Shown here: one piece after another, positions 43,882 through 52,158 of the stretch
How positions within the stretch are numbered: the first letter of the stretch is position 1
Layout: each line of letters opens with the position of its first letter
DNA from: G963677185 sp963677185
Lineage (GTDB): Bacteria; Bacillota; Syntrophomonadia; Syntrophomonadales; Syntrophomonadaceae
Direction: 5' to 3'
DNA: 64,000 bases
Assembly (NCBI GenBank): GCA_963677185.1
Contig: OY781889.1
Span: 1,426,001 to 1,490,000, forward strand
Position numbers and translations under genes: made by a program
Notes under the pieces: model-generated
What the model was told of the DNA's origin: nothing
Databases searched by the model: none
The model's input: only the letters and a program-made list of their open reading frames with translations

Positions 43882-44934
43882 TTATTCAATATTGCGGATA
43901 TAGGCAGTGTTCTTACCGGCGCCAATCTTGGTGATATATCCTTCTTTCAGCAGCGCAGCCAGGGTGATTTCCACCGTTGAGGTGCTGATATCCGGGCACT
44001 TTTCCAGGATCATGCGTTTGGAAAGCTTCTGCAGGCTGTTGTCAAAGAGCAGCCGGATCCGATCTGGCTTGGATAGATTCCGGTTTTGCATCAGCTCCAC
44101 CCGGGACGCAAATTCCCGGCAGGCACTCAATATGACTTCCAGGTAGTACCTGACGAAGGGCAGATAGGCGTTGGTTTCCTCACACCAGCCGCTGGAGCTG
44201 TCCTGCAATGCCTGGTAATAGCTATCCCTGGTGTTTTCGATAATCGTCTCAATGCTGATGTACTTGCCCACGATAGAGCCCGACCGGTAAAGCATAAGCA
44301 GGGTCAACAGGCGGCTCATTCTTCCGTTGCCGTCATTGAACGGGTGAATACAAAGAAAGTCCAGGATAAACATCGATATAAGCAGCAACGGATCGTATTT
44401 GTCAGCGTTAATGGCCTCAATGAAGGTGCTGGTCAGCCGGTCCATGGCATCCGGCGTTTCAAAGGCTGACAGAGGTTGAAAACGCACCTGGGTGCGGCCG
44501 CTGGCGTCGGTTTCCGTAATAACGTTATCGGAATTCTTGTATCTGCCGCTGTTGGAACCGGGATTGAAACTGTACAGATCCCGGTGCAACTGGAGAATCA
44601 CGTCGGAACGAGGCACCATGTATTCGTAGCTTTCATGGATTGCACTCAAAACCTGGCGGTACCCGGTAATTTCCCGCTCGGAGCGGTTGCGGGGCTCGGC
44701 TCCCTGCTTGACCAGCGCATCCAAACGCTCGTTGGATGTGTAGATCCCTTCGATTCGGTTTGAGGCTCCGGTACTCTGGATGATGGCAATTTCCAGCATG
44801 GCGCCTAAAACATCGGGTTTCGCCTCAATGAAGAGCTCTTGCTTTCCCTTGTATTCATGAATAGCAGAAACCAGATTCATTATTTCGTGGTTCATCAATT
44901 CACCGGGAAGGGTTGAGTAATCGAAGGTTCTCAT
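43882..44934 (-). CDS. Fic-family protein (AMP-transferase type), class II-like
   Basis: About 350 residues; ATG at 44934 behind ACGGAGGCCGGACG. The Fic motif HPFNDGNGRMSR near 205 carries the catalytic His and anion-binding loop. An inhibitory helix ASNRIEGI near 60 fits the S/TxxxE(G/N) rule for class II Fic proteins. A C-terminal winged-helix (STSTVEITLAALLKEGYITKI) may bind DNA. It should transfer AMP from ATP to a protein target; target unknown. Confidence 0.88.
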   Translation of the reverse strand: MRTFDYSTLPGELMNHEIMNLVSAIHEYKGKQELFIEAKPDVLGAMLEIAIIQSTGASNRIEGIYTSNERLDALVKQGAEPRNRSEREITGYRQVLSAIHESYEYMVPRSDVILQLHRDLYSFNPGSNSGRYKNSDNVITETDASGRTQVRFQPLSAFETPDAMDRLTSTFIEAINADKYDPLLLISMFILDFLCIHPFNDGNGRMSRLLTLLMLYRSGSIVGKYISIETIIENTRDSYYQALQDSSSGWCEETNAYLPFVRYYLEVILSACREFASRVELMQNRNLSKPDRIRLLFDNSLQKLSKRMILEKCPDISTSTVEITLAALLKEGYITKIGAGKNTAYIRNIE

Positions 44935-45118
44935 CGTCCGGCCTCCGTTCTGGCTAAAATGCACCTGTTCTGCATAATGGTAGCATTAAAATATGCAGAA
45001 AGCAATCTGGACGGGGCAGAATGAGACTCTTCTTTCTGCACAATTCGAACGTGTTCTGCACTTTTATGCTGATGCATTATGCAGAAGAATCGGCGTAAAT
45101 GCCAGATCACAAAATCAG

Positions 45119-45328
45119 CAGCCCGCGGCCATTATACACGCTGCCACCTTCCTGGTGGCGCAGCGCCCGGTCCAGGGCCATGATAAGAGCCACCACGCCG
45201 TCAATGCGCTCGGTGCTCTTTTCTTTGTCGGGCTAAATATTTCCCGCCGGGTCGGTCCGAACGAAGATATTGTCCATCATCCAGCGCAGCACCGGCTGGC
45301 CGCCGTGAGCGATCTTTTCCTCCACAAG
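45119..45328 (-). pseudogene. Remnant of a second terL (C-terminal end)
   Basis: Strongly similar to 1905-2115: the same ending region with KSTERIDGVVALIMALDRAL-type sequence and WMMDNIF. One extra base near 45236 shifts the frame. It then jumps at 45328 to sequence matching the region just upstream of the small terminase, so everything between was deleted. Confidence 0.8.
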
Positions 45329-45440
45329 CCTCACCTCCTCGCTGACACGGGGTCAATCCCCCGTTTGAACACTGATTTTTTCGCGCGTTACCAGCCGCCC
45401 GTTCTTTTCTTCCAAATCCTGGAGGAATTTATCCCCCCTG
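45329..45440 (-). repeat. Second copy of the terS/HNH spacer
   Basis: Matches 7860-7975 over about 110 bases, including the small terminase ribosome site and the end of the HNH frame. It is fused to the terL remnant on one side and to unrelated sequence (RelB-like gene promoter) on the other. Confidence 0.75.
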
Positions 45441-45545
45441 GGCGGAATTCATTGATATGTAATGACAAAGTAAAGCGTTTCCTGGCATTTGCTTGAATAG
45501 TTCTCTCTGACACTATATCATCCAAAGTAGAGAGGGGATGACACC

Positions 45546-46136
45546 ATGGGTAAAACAACCAATCTTAACATCCGGGTCGACGAGGAATTGAAACGCGATG
45601 CCGAAGCAATCTTTCACGAGTTAGGATTGAGCATGTCATCGGCAATAAATATATTCCTGCGCCATTGTGTCAGGTATGGCGGCATTCCTTTTGAACTTCG
45701 TATCGATAATCCCAACGCGGAGACCCTGGCTGCCATTGATGATGTCAATAACAACCGCAACATGAGCAAAGGCTATGACCGCGTCAGTGGATTGATGGAG
45801 GATTTGACTGCCGATGAAGAGGCCACCAGGATATCTTCTGATCGCGAGGATATAGTGCATTCCCTGACCGGCATTCTGCCAGGCGACGCGACTCTTGAAA
45901 TGGCCCGCGAAGAGCGCCTGAGCAAAAACGATAGTTTCGATGAGGAGATCCTGGCCGACTTAATAGCCAGTGGTTTTTCTGGAGAGCAACTCCTGCACGA
46001 ATTCAAAGCGGTGCGCCGTAAAATCCGGCCCGCTGTTGAAGCCTTGCTGGATGAAGCCCGCCGCGCTGCCCGGGGAGAGGAAAAAGCCTTCAGCAACGAT
46101 GACATCTTGGGGCAGGATGATCCTAAACGTGACTAA
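45546..46136 (+). CDS. Composite antitoxin: RelB/DinJ domain plus two extra segments
   Basis: 196 residues; ATG at 45546 behind GAGGGGATGACACC. Residues 1-60 are a RelB/DinJ ribbon-helix-helix (LNIRVDEELKRDAEAIFHEL; GIPFELRI near 52). Residues 98-120 (SLTGILPGDATLEMAREERL) look like an AbrB/MazE-type antitoxin tail. Residues 128-175 (ADLIASGFSGEQLLHEFKAV) form a third helical segment seen in small clostridial proteins of unknown role. No toxin is adjacent. Fusion by recombination is likely. Confidence 0.65.
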   Translation: MGKTTNLNIRVDEELKRDAEAIFHELGLSMSSAINIFLRHCVRYGGIPFELRIDNPNAETLAAIDDVNNNRNMSKGYDRVSGLMEDLTADEEATRISSDREDIVHSLTGILPGDATLEMAREERLSKNDSFDEEILADLIASGFSGEQLLHEFKAVRRKIRPAVEALLDEARRAARGEEKAFSNDDILGQDDPKRD

Positions 46137-46143
46137 CCCACAG

Positions 46144-46500
46144 CTAACCACACCGGCCGTCTTCTTTAGCCGTTTTTCTCGAATGGCAGGGCTTGCAGAG
46201 TGCCTGCCAGTTAGTTTCATCCCAGAATATATTATGGTCACCCTTGTGGGGCAGAATATGATCGACCTCGATAGCCGGGACCAGTCGTTCCTCTGCCAGG
46301 CATTTTTTGCACAGGGGATGGGCGGCCAGGTAATACTTGCGGGTTCGCTGCCAGCGGCTGCCGTAGAGCCTCTTGACGTCAGGATCACGCTGCTGGTTGT
46401 AGGCCCGGGTCACCTCGGTCTGATGGCGCTCGCAATACTGTCCATCAGTCAATGCCGGGCAGCCCGGGGCACTGCAGGGCCGCTTGGGTTTCCTGGGCAT
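46144..46500 (-). CDS. Phage HNH endonuclease, second copy
   Basis: 118 residues, intact, closely similar to the protein at 7967-8332 with the same zinc knuckles, EVDHI and CKPCHSRKT. It is followed by no terminase gene, so it is a survivor of the decayed second prophage. Its leader has the same terminator and late promoter element as the first copy. Confidence 0.88.
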   Translation of the reverse strand: MPRKPKRPCSAPGCPALTDGQYCERHQTEVTRAYNQQRDPDVKRLYGSRWQRTRKYYLAAHPLCKKCLAEERLVPAIEVDHILPHKGDHNIFWDETNWQALCKPCHSRKTAKEDGRCG

Positions 46501-46522
46501 TGATCGTCACCTCAATTCGGGC

Positions 46523-46561
46523 AAAGAAAAAGCCTTCACAGGATTGTCTCCCACGAAGGCT
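46523..46561 (-). terminator. Terminator of late cassette C
   Basis: Minus strand AGCCTTC, 17-base loop, GAAGGCT, then TTTTTCTTT, 23 bases before the HNH start; counterpart of 8355-8392. Confidence 0.75.
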
Positions 46562-46580
46562 TGGCCGTTTTCAGTTTTCA

Positions 46581-46633
46581 CTACTATCAGTATATATCGG
46601 ATTTCTGCAAAAAGCGTCCGGAAAAAATCCGGT
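46581..46633 (-). promoter_or_regulatory. Candidate late promoter element C
   Basis: CCGG palindrome, then 24 bases to TATACT (46589-46594) on the minus strand. Same spacing as copies A, B and D. Confidence 0.55.
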
Positions 46634-46655
46634 TTTTGATGACGGTCATCCTATT

Positions 46656-47063
46656 TTAATCTGGGCGCATATACCGCTGCATGCGGTTTTCGAGTGTTCC
46701 GGCATGCAGCTCGAACAAGTGATTATCGTAATCATAGAAATACAGCGACCTGCCCTCTTCGGGTACTCGTGGCCGGGAAGGGCGGATCTCCAAACCAAGC
46801 GACTTTATACGCTCCTCATACATCTCAAGATCGGCATCGGCAATCTGGAATGCTACATGATTATATGTCCTTGATGGCAGGCTTTCACCTTCCATGATGC
46901 AGATCCATAGGGCTCCGATGGATAGATACTTCTCCTTGCCTAAAGAAAAGGTTTTGCCTCCGCTGTTATAAAACTCGACCGCATCAAATACCTTTTCAAA
47001 AAACATAGCCGCCTTGTCTAAATCCGCCACAACAAAAGTTAAATGGCTGATACTTTGGACCAA
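46656..47063 (-). CDS. fosX: FosX-type fosfomycin hydrolase
   Basis: 135 residues, the usual FosX length; TTG start at 47063 behind AAGGGGGACTGGCTC. The Mn ligands His7, His69 and Glu118 and the FosX-defining base Glu44 are all at the expected numbers, with GGKTFSLGKEK and NHLFELHAGTLE conserved. FosX opens the fosfomycin epoxide with water, needing no thiol, so the gene should give fosfomycin resistance if expressed. It sits between two phage late cassettes as prophage cargo. Confidence 0.93.
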   Translation of the reverse strand: MVQSISHLTFVVADLDKAAMFFEKVFDAVEFYNSGGKTFSLGKEKYLSIGALWICIMEGESLPSRTYNHVAFQIADADLEMYEERIKSLGLEIRPSRPRVPEEGRSLYFYDYDNHLFELHAGTLENRMQRYMRPD

Positions 47064-47084
47064 GAGCCAGTCCCCCTTCGGAGT

Positions 47085-47125
47085 AAAACAAAGAACCTTC
47101 GTCAGGATGGTGCCTGGGAAGGTTC
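47085..47125 (-). terminator. Terminator of late cassette D
   Basis: Minus strand GAACCTTC, 17-base loop, GAAGGTTC, then TTTGTTTTA. It lies 22 bases before the fosX start. Confidence 0.7.
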
Positions 47126-47140
47126 CTCGCGCTTTTTCAT

Positions 47141-47191
47141 GTTACTATTGTACACCGGATTTCTGGAAAAGTCGTCCGGAAAAAATCCGGT
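47141..47191 (-). promoter_or_regulatory. Candidate late promoter element D
   Basis: CCGG palindrome, 24 bases, then TACAAT (47147-47152) on the minus strand. Upstream of fosX, directly after the remnant of the activator gene. Confidence 0.55.
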
Positions 47192-47192
47192 C

Positions 47193-47274
47193 TTACTTTC
47201 CGAAGAGGAGCAGGAACAGGCGGCCGACTGCCTTTTCCTTGCGGTAGTATACCTGGGAGCGTTCAATAGACAGC
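47193..47274 (-). pseudogene. Remnant of the ArpU/RinA-like activator gene (3' end)
   Basis: The last 26 codons (SIERSQVYYRKEKAVGRL) match the gene at 8822-9274. Upstream it joins helicase sequence directly at 47274, so about 850 bases present in the first prophage are deleted. Confidence 0.8.
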
Positions 47275-47612
47275 TCCATTGGCCATCTGCAGGAGCTTGC
47301 CGGACAGGGCCGCGGCATTTACAGCATCAATCTCCCGGTCTAGAAGGGAAAGAACCAGTTCCCGCTTCATGGTCTGGTAGTGAGCCATCTCCTGATCGGA
47401 GAGCCGGACTTCGATCGCGTTCATGACCAGCTCAGGCAGTTGTAGATATTCGGTGTTCTTCATGCTGATGGTGATGTCCGAAATCAAACGGTAAATGGCT
47501 TCTTCTGCCCCGGGGCGCGGTTTGTATGAAAACACCGTCTGTGGTCCGCGCTTATCCGGGAAAAAATAGGTGTCGCGGAAGCGGGTGATATATCTACCCA
47601 ACCGCTGCCCCA
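47263..47612 (-). pseudogene. Remnant of a second SNF2 helicase
   Basis: Matches 9756-10100: GQRLGRYITRFRD, FSYKPRPGAEEAIY, NTEYLQLPELVMN and the central DAVNAAALSGKLLQMANGAV. It keeps the reading frame that is broken in the first copy. Both ends are lost: at 47612 it joins unrelated DNA, at 47274 the activator remnant. Confidence 0.85.
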
Positions 47613-47869
47613 TATTGGAACCTTGGCTAATGGTGAACAGAGTGACACGCATGGTTGCGGCAAATCGTTGTTTTGACTTCAGTGTTGCGGGCGCTGACAG
47701 CATCAAGGCTTATGATGCTCCCGAGGTCGTTCACCTCGGTGATACGCTGTTTTTCATATCGTGCTGTATTGCGGATCAGTGTTCTAATGCTGCTTTAACC
47801 GGCCTCCCAGCCAAAGAGCTCATCGTTGGGTACGATGAAAAATGCATATGCTGCAAAGATGGGCTGTGA
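47613..47869 (+). pseudogene. Unidentified gene remnant
   Basis: A plus-strand frame starts abruptly at the phage junction and reads about 80 residues with a protein-like composition (DAPEVVHLGDTLFFISC, a CICC cluster at the end). No ribosome site. It looks like the C-terminus of a chromosomal gene cut by the second prophage; I cannot name it. Confidence 0.35.
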
Positions 47870-47917
47870 CAGTGCTCATTGATCAGGATTATCAGTCGGC
47901 TTTCACTCGAGACTTTT

Positions 47918-48295
47918 TCATATTAGATAGCCCAGCTCAACCGGGATAATGTCTTGTTCGTAACGATCGATCTTGGCGTTCAGCCGATCTAGGGTGCTCT
48001 GCATTTCAGCGATCTGGGCAGCGATACGGTTACGTTCTCGCACAAGTATGTCCTTTCGCACAGAACTGGTGGAATCTCCCTGTTCAAAAAGCTTTACATA
48101 TTCGACCAGGGCTTCAACCTGAACTCCAGCATTCCGCATGCATTTGATGAAGTCAATCCATCCGCAATCGTATTCGGAATAATCTCTTATGCCACCCGAG
48201 GTACGTTTAATTCTCGGGATTAATCCGACTTTCTCATAATAACGCAGTGTGTCTGGCGTCAAGCCATACGTTGCGGCAACTTCACCTATATTCAT
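47918..48295 (-). CDS. MerR-family regulator, AdhR/NmlR-like
   Basis: 125 residues; ATG at 48295 with AGGAG 9 bases upstream. The N-terminal winged helix (IGEVAATYGLTPDTLRYYEK) is followed by a helical dimerisation region. A Cys lies at residue 52 (FIKCMRNAGV), the position of the aldehyde-sensing Cys of Bacillus AdhR. The divergent promoter has a 19-base spacer and a perfect palindrome. It probably activates the lipoprotein/cupin/alcohol dehydrogenase operon under aldehyde or electrophile stress. Confidence 0.85.
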   Translation of the reverse strand: MNIGEVAATYGLTPDTLRYYEKVGLIPRIKRTSGGIRDYSEYDCGWIDFIKCMRNAGVQVEALVEYVKLFEQGDSTSSVRKDILVRERNRIAAQIAEMQSTLDRLNAKIDRYEQDIIPVELGYLI

Positions 48296-48342
48296 ACGAA
48301 GCAACTCCTACCCTAAAATTTAATGCTTGCAGAAAATATTTC

Positions 48343-48373
48343 TTGACTTGGAGTTAACTCCAAGTACTATACT
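48343..48373 (+). promoter_or_regulatory. MerR-type promoter and operator
   Basis: -35 TTGACT (48343-48348), 19-base spacer, -10 TATACT (48368-48373). The perfect palindrome ACTTGGAGTTAACTCCAAGT (48346-48365) fills the spacer, as at AdhR/NmlR-controlled promoters. Confidence 0.88.
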
Positions 48374-48435
48374 CATACTAACACGAAGTTATGACCTGTT
48401 CAATAGCTCTATAATCGGGAGGTGGCAAGCAGTTA

Positions 48436-48942
48436 ATGACAAGGTTTCTGACGGTTCTGATCGTTTTCTTTGTAAGCATGAGCATAGCAGGCTGCAGTTC
48501 GGATAAATCAGCCCACAATCCGGCCGATACATCTGGAGTCAGCCAGGAGATCACCAATAAAGAGGAAGAGCAAGCAATGAAGTGTAAACTCACAGCCGGG
48601 CAAAATCAGGCTACAGCAGTAATATATGACAGCGAAACAGCCCGCGATTTCAGGTCGCTCCTGCCACTGACCCTGTCGCTGAGCGATTTCAACCAGACCG
48701 AAAAAATCGCTGATTTGCCCCGCAAACTGAACCTGGATGGCGCACCGGCAGGCTTTGACCCGGATGTGGGTGACATTTGTTTATATGCTCCGTGGGGGAA
48801 TATTGCCATATTTTACAAGGATTTTGGCTATTCAGACGGTCTGGTTCCTCTGGGGCGAATCGAGTCCGGCCTGGGATATTTTACTGAACAGCCTGGAAGA
48901 TTTGATTTCACTATAGATCTGGTTGATGAGGAGGATGATTAA
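48436..48942 (+). CDS. Cyclophilin-like-fold lipoprotein
   Basis: 168 residues. Signal peptide with lipobox SIAGC; Cys20 becomes the lipid anchor. The mature domain (about 50-160) has CKLTAGQNQATAVIYDSETA, LPLTLSLSDF and GDICLYAPWGNIAIFYKDF, the pattern of the cyclophilin-like family often found beside flavodoxins and oxidoreductases. No peptidyl-prolyl isomerase activity can be assumed. First gene of the MerR-controlled operon; the next gene starts 2 bases later. Confidence 0.82.
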   Translation: MTRFLTVLIVFFVSMSIAGCSSDKSAHNPADTSGVSQEITNKEEEQAMKCKLTAGQNQATAVIYDSETARDFRSLLPLTLSLSDFNQTEKIADLPRKLNLDGAPAGFDPDVGDICLYAPWGNIAIFYKDFGYSDGLVPLGRIESGLGYFTEQPGRFDFTIDLVDEEDD

Positions 48943-48943
48943 A

Positions 48944-49345
48944 ATGGCGACAAACCAGAGCTTTCCCAAAGGTACAAAGATGGATGCATACTTTACCGGC
49001 TCGGCATTTGTTAACTTTTTAATCCCTGACAGGGATGGCGTCTACAACTGCCAGGTTTATGATGTGCTGTTTGAAGCCGGTTGCCGCAATTACTGGCATT
49101 CCCATCCCGGGGGCCAGCTCTTGCTCTGCACAGACGGCGCCGGATACTACCAGGAAAAGGGCAAACCAGCCAGGCGCCTGACCAAAGGTGATGTGGTGGA
49201 AATACCGCCTGATGTCGCACATTGGCATGGAGCGGCGCCAGACAGCGAGTTTTCCCACATCGGTATCAGCCCTAATACCCAGAAGGGCGCGGCGGTATGG
49301 CTGGATCCGGTCACTGACGATGAATACTTCGCCGCGACAAAATGA
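48944..49345 (+). CDS. Cupin-domain protein
   Basis: 133 residues; ATG at 48944 behind GAGGAGGATGATTAAA, inside the end of the lipoprotein gene region. Cupin motif 1 is WHSHPGGQLLLCTDG with the metal ligands His, and motif 2 is KGDVVEIPPDVAHWHGA. Single cupin of the carboxymuconolactone-decarboxylase-associated type. It may bind a metal and a small substrate; reaction unknown. Co-transcribed with the alcohol dehydrogenase. Confidence 0.85.
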   Translation: MATNQSFPKGTKMDAYFTGSAFVNFLIPDRDGVYNCQVYDVLFEAGCRNYWHSHPGGQLLLCTDGAGYYQEKGKPARRLTKGDVVEIPPDVAHWHGAAPDSEFSHIGISPNTQKGAAVWLDPVTDDEYFAATK

Positions 49346-49393
49346 TGTAATGAGGACAGGAACAGTTTTCTAAAAGATCGGGAGGATAAAAAG

Positions 49394-50563
49394 ATGTTAG
49401 GAAATTTCCGCTATTCAAATCCCACCAAATTGTATTTCGGAGAAAACTCGCTAAAATTCTTGAAAGAGGAACTGCCCGGGTATGGCAAGAAGGTATTGCT
49501 GGTTTACGGCGGCGGTTCCATTAAGAGCACTGGTCTGTACGACCAGATAATTGAAATTCTCAAGGACAACGGCAAGGAGGTCTATGAGGATGCCGGAGTT
49601 ATGCCCAATCCCACCGTCGATAAGCTGTACGAGGGTTGCCAGAGAGCCCGGGACAACAATGTCGATTTGATTTTAGCCGTAGGCGGCGGCTCGGTATGCG
49701 ATTATGCCAAAGCCGTGTCTGTCTCTGCTTTCTGCGAGGAAGACCCCTGGGACAAATACTTTCTGGGTATGGAAGATGTAAATAATCAGATCATCCCGGT
49801 GGGATGCGTTCTGACCATGGTCGGCACCGGTTCGGAAATGAACGGAGGCGCGGTTATCACCAACCCCGCAACCAGGCTGAAGATCGGCCATGTATTCGGC
49901 GCTAATGTTTTCCCCAAATTCTCTATTCTAAATCCCGTACTCACCTATACAGTGCCCCGCTACCAGATGGTCGCTGGCTTCTTTGATATCATGTCGCACA
50001 TCCTGGAGCAATATTTCTCCAACGAGGATGACAATACTTCTGATTACATCATGGAGGGATTATTGAAATCGTTGATTCACAGCTCCCGGATCGCCGTGAA
50101 GAACCCCACGGACTACGAAGCGAGAAGCAACATTATGTGGACCGCCACATGGGCGCTCAATACCCTGGTTGCAAAAGGCAAATCCACCGACTGGATGGTC
50201 CATATGATCGGTCAGTCCATCGGCGCTTATACCGATGCCACCCACGGCATGACCCTGGCCGCCGTCTCCATGGCTTATTACCGCTTCATCATGCCCTTCG
50301 GGCTTCCCAAATTCAAGCGCTATGCAATCAATGTCTGGGATGTAAGAACGGAAGGAAAAACAGACGAAGAGATAGCAAGCGAGGGTCTTGACCAGATGGA
50401 AGCCTACATGAAAGAGATTGGCCTGGTGATGAACATCAAGGACCTGGGCGCTACCGAGGATATGATTGACGGCATTGCACAGGGCTCTTTTATCTTACAA
50501 GGCGGATACAAGGTTTTAAACCATGATGAAATAGTCCATATTTTGAGGACCAGTATGAGTTGA
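49394..50563 (+). CDS. Iron-containing NAD(P)-dependent alcohol dehydrogenase (butanol dehydrogenase type)
   Basis: 389 residues, typical of the group III family. Nucleotide site GGGSV near 95-100 (LAVGGGSVCDYAK), metal ligands in YQMVAGFFDIMSHILEQYF near 195 and the His of the QSIGAYTDATHGMTLA segment near 275. It reduces aldehydes to alcohols with NAD(P)H. In a MerR/AdhR-type operon it likely detoxifies aldehydes. Confidence 0.93.
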   Translation: MLGNFRYSNPTKLYFGENSLKFLKEELPGYGKKVLLVYGGGSIKSTGLYDQIIEILKDNGKEVYEDAGVMPNPTVDKLYEGCQRARDNNVDLILAVGGGSVCDYAKAVSVSAFCEEDPWDKYFLGMEDVNNQIIPVGCVLTMVGTGSEMNGGAVITNPATRLKIGHVFGANVFPKFSILNPVLTYTVPRYQMVAGFFDIMSHILEQYFSNEDDNTSDYIMEGLLKSLIHSSRIAVKNPTDYEARSNIMWTATWALNTLVAKGKSTDWMVHMIGQSIGAYTDATHGMTLAAVSMAYYRFIMPFGLPKFKRYAINVWDVRTEGKTDEEIASEGLDQMEAYMKEIGLVMNIKDLGATEDMIDGIAQGSFILQGGYKVLNHDEIVHILRTSMS

Positions 50564-50600
50564 GCTGGGGTCTTCTGATTAATAGTATTAATTTCTAGAC

Positions 50601-52145
50601 TTACTGCTCCAGTATGCATGTGACAATATGGGGAGCGACAGGCTGATAATAGCCGTCTTTAACTGCCTTTTCCATGGCTGCCAGTTCTTCATCGCTCAGG
50701 AAATCAAAGTGATCGGATCTCTTCCTGGCTGAAAGGGTCCCGTTATTCTGGAGACAGAGTTGGATGAACAGGTTAACCAGGCGGTCAGGCATGTCAATGA
50801 TATCCTGTATCGACTTCCTGGTATGGTCGTAGTTATCGAGAAAGCGCAGCTCTTCCACGAGTTCTTCTTCAATGGTTTGGATTACAAACTCATGCAAAGC
50901 TTCTGCCTGGGCCGTCATGTCCATATACTGATACCAGCTGGCAGTGTCATTCAGGACCGTCATTTGCCCCATTTCATCCAGCCGATAATCGATGAGCCCT
51001 CGTAAAGGGCGTGAGAAAGCTTCGAGCGATGCATCATAATCCGCCAGATTTTTAAGCATGACGGCCGAAACGGGGAACATAAGCCCCTGAGGGACAATGC
51101 CCCGCAGCGCAAGGATATTATGGATCAGGAAGCGATGGATGCGTCCATTGCCATCCTCAAACGGGTGCAGGAATACAAAGCCATATGCAATCACTGCGGC
51201 ATGGGTGACTGGAGAGACATTTCCGGCCTTCATTCGCTGGTGGCATTCAATTAAACCCGCCATCAGACCGGGCAGGTCATCAGGCCGGGGACATATGAAA
51301 TGGATGATCTCTTTCTGATAGGCAACGGTCTGTCCCACGTAATTCTGGCTTTCCCTATAATCACTGTCTTTGAATCGCGGGTCAACAATCCGGTTCTGGA
51401 GCTCAATCAGCCGGTCCTTCACGCAGAAGTCCACTTTTTCGGCCAGTTCCAGGGATGCAATAAATTTTTCGGTTCTGCAAGCATGGGGCTTGATATGTTC
51501 AATTTCAAAGGACGATTTCGTCTCCTTGTTATAAAGGTAAGTCAAAGCCCGGCGCAGAAGCTCGGGGGGATAAGAGCTGACAACATCCTCACACTTTTTG
51601 CGCAGATCGGTTGCATCAAGCCGTGAAAGCTTATCCGTCTTTCTGACGACTGGGCAGAAGGACGGGGAGCCCAGAAGGTTGTTAACGACGCGGTGACGCC
51701 GGGATTTATCTCCGTTTAGGACGGTGTAATAGCCCCTGGCATCCAGTGCATCTACATAATTGCCGGAAGCAGCATCGTCGATCGGAAGCCGTCTGCCCGT
51801 CAGGAATTCATAGAAAAACCAGATTCTGCGGGCATACTTTCCCGTCGGCCGGGATTTGATATATTCAGCCAGCTCTTCCTGGGGAATTTCTTCGAAGATT
51901 CGCGCCAGCAGGCCCAGATTAACACCATCATATTTCAAGGCAAACTCAAGGTGATCACCGACTTTATCTCCAGGCCAGTATTGAGCTGTGAAAACCTCAT
52001 CAACCAGGCCATCCTTAATTCTAGAAAGGTGAGTCCCAGCGGCGGAAACCGATGACCTGTGCCAGTTGGACATACCTGCCAGCCCGAGCTTTTCCAGCAA
52101 GCAGGTGTATCCAGCCGGTTTAGTATTTGCAGTGTTTATTTCCAT
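50601..52145 (-). CDS. Fic-family protein, large form
   Basis: 514 residues. The Fic motif HPFEDGNGRIHR near 345 is complete. A candidate inhibitory helix SSFEIEHI near 220 fits S/TxxxE. The N-terminal 200 residues hold HTH-like (WHRSSVSAAGTHLSRI) and helical regions. It should transfer AMP to a protein. Six copies of AAAAnRATTA upstream, spaced by multiples of about 10 bases, suggest a dedicated operator array. Confidence 0.88.
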   Translation of the reverse strand: MEINTANTKPAGYTCLLEKLGLAGMSNWHRSSVSAAGTHLSRIKDGLVDEVFTAQYWPGDKVGDHLEFALKYDGVNLGLLARIFEEIPQEELAEYIKSRPTGKYARRIWFFYEFLTGRRLPIDDAASGNYVDALDARGYYTVLNGDKSRRHRVVNNLLGSPSFCPVVRKTDKLSRLDATDLRKKCEDVVSSYPPELLRRALTYLYNKETKSSFEIEHIKPHACRTEKFIASLELAEKVDFCVKDRLIELQNRIVDPRFKDSDYRESQNYVGQTVAYQKEIIHFICPRPDDLPGLMAGLIECHQRMKAGNVSPVTHAAVIAYGFVFLHPFEDGNGRIHRFLIHNILALRGIVPQGLMFPVSAVMLKNLADYDASLEAFSRPLRGLIDYRLDEMGQMTVLNDTASWYQYMDMTAQAEALHEFVIQTIEEELVEELRFLDNYDHTRKSIQDIIDMPDRLVNLFIQLCLQNNGTLSARKRSDHFDFLSDEELAAMEKAVKDGYYQPVAPHIVTCILEQ

Positions 52146-52158
52146 GGGTGATCCTCGT

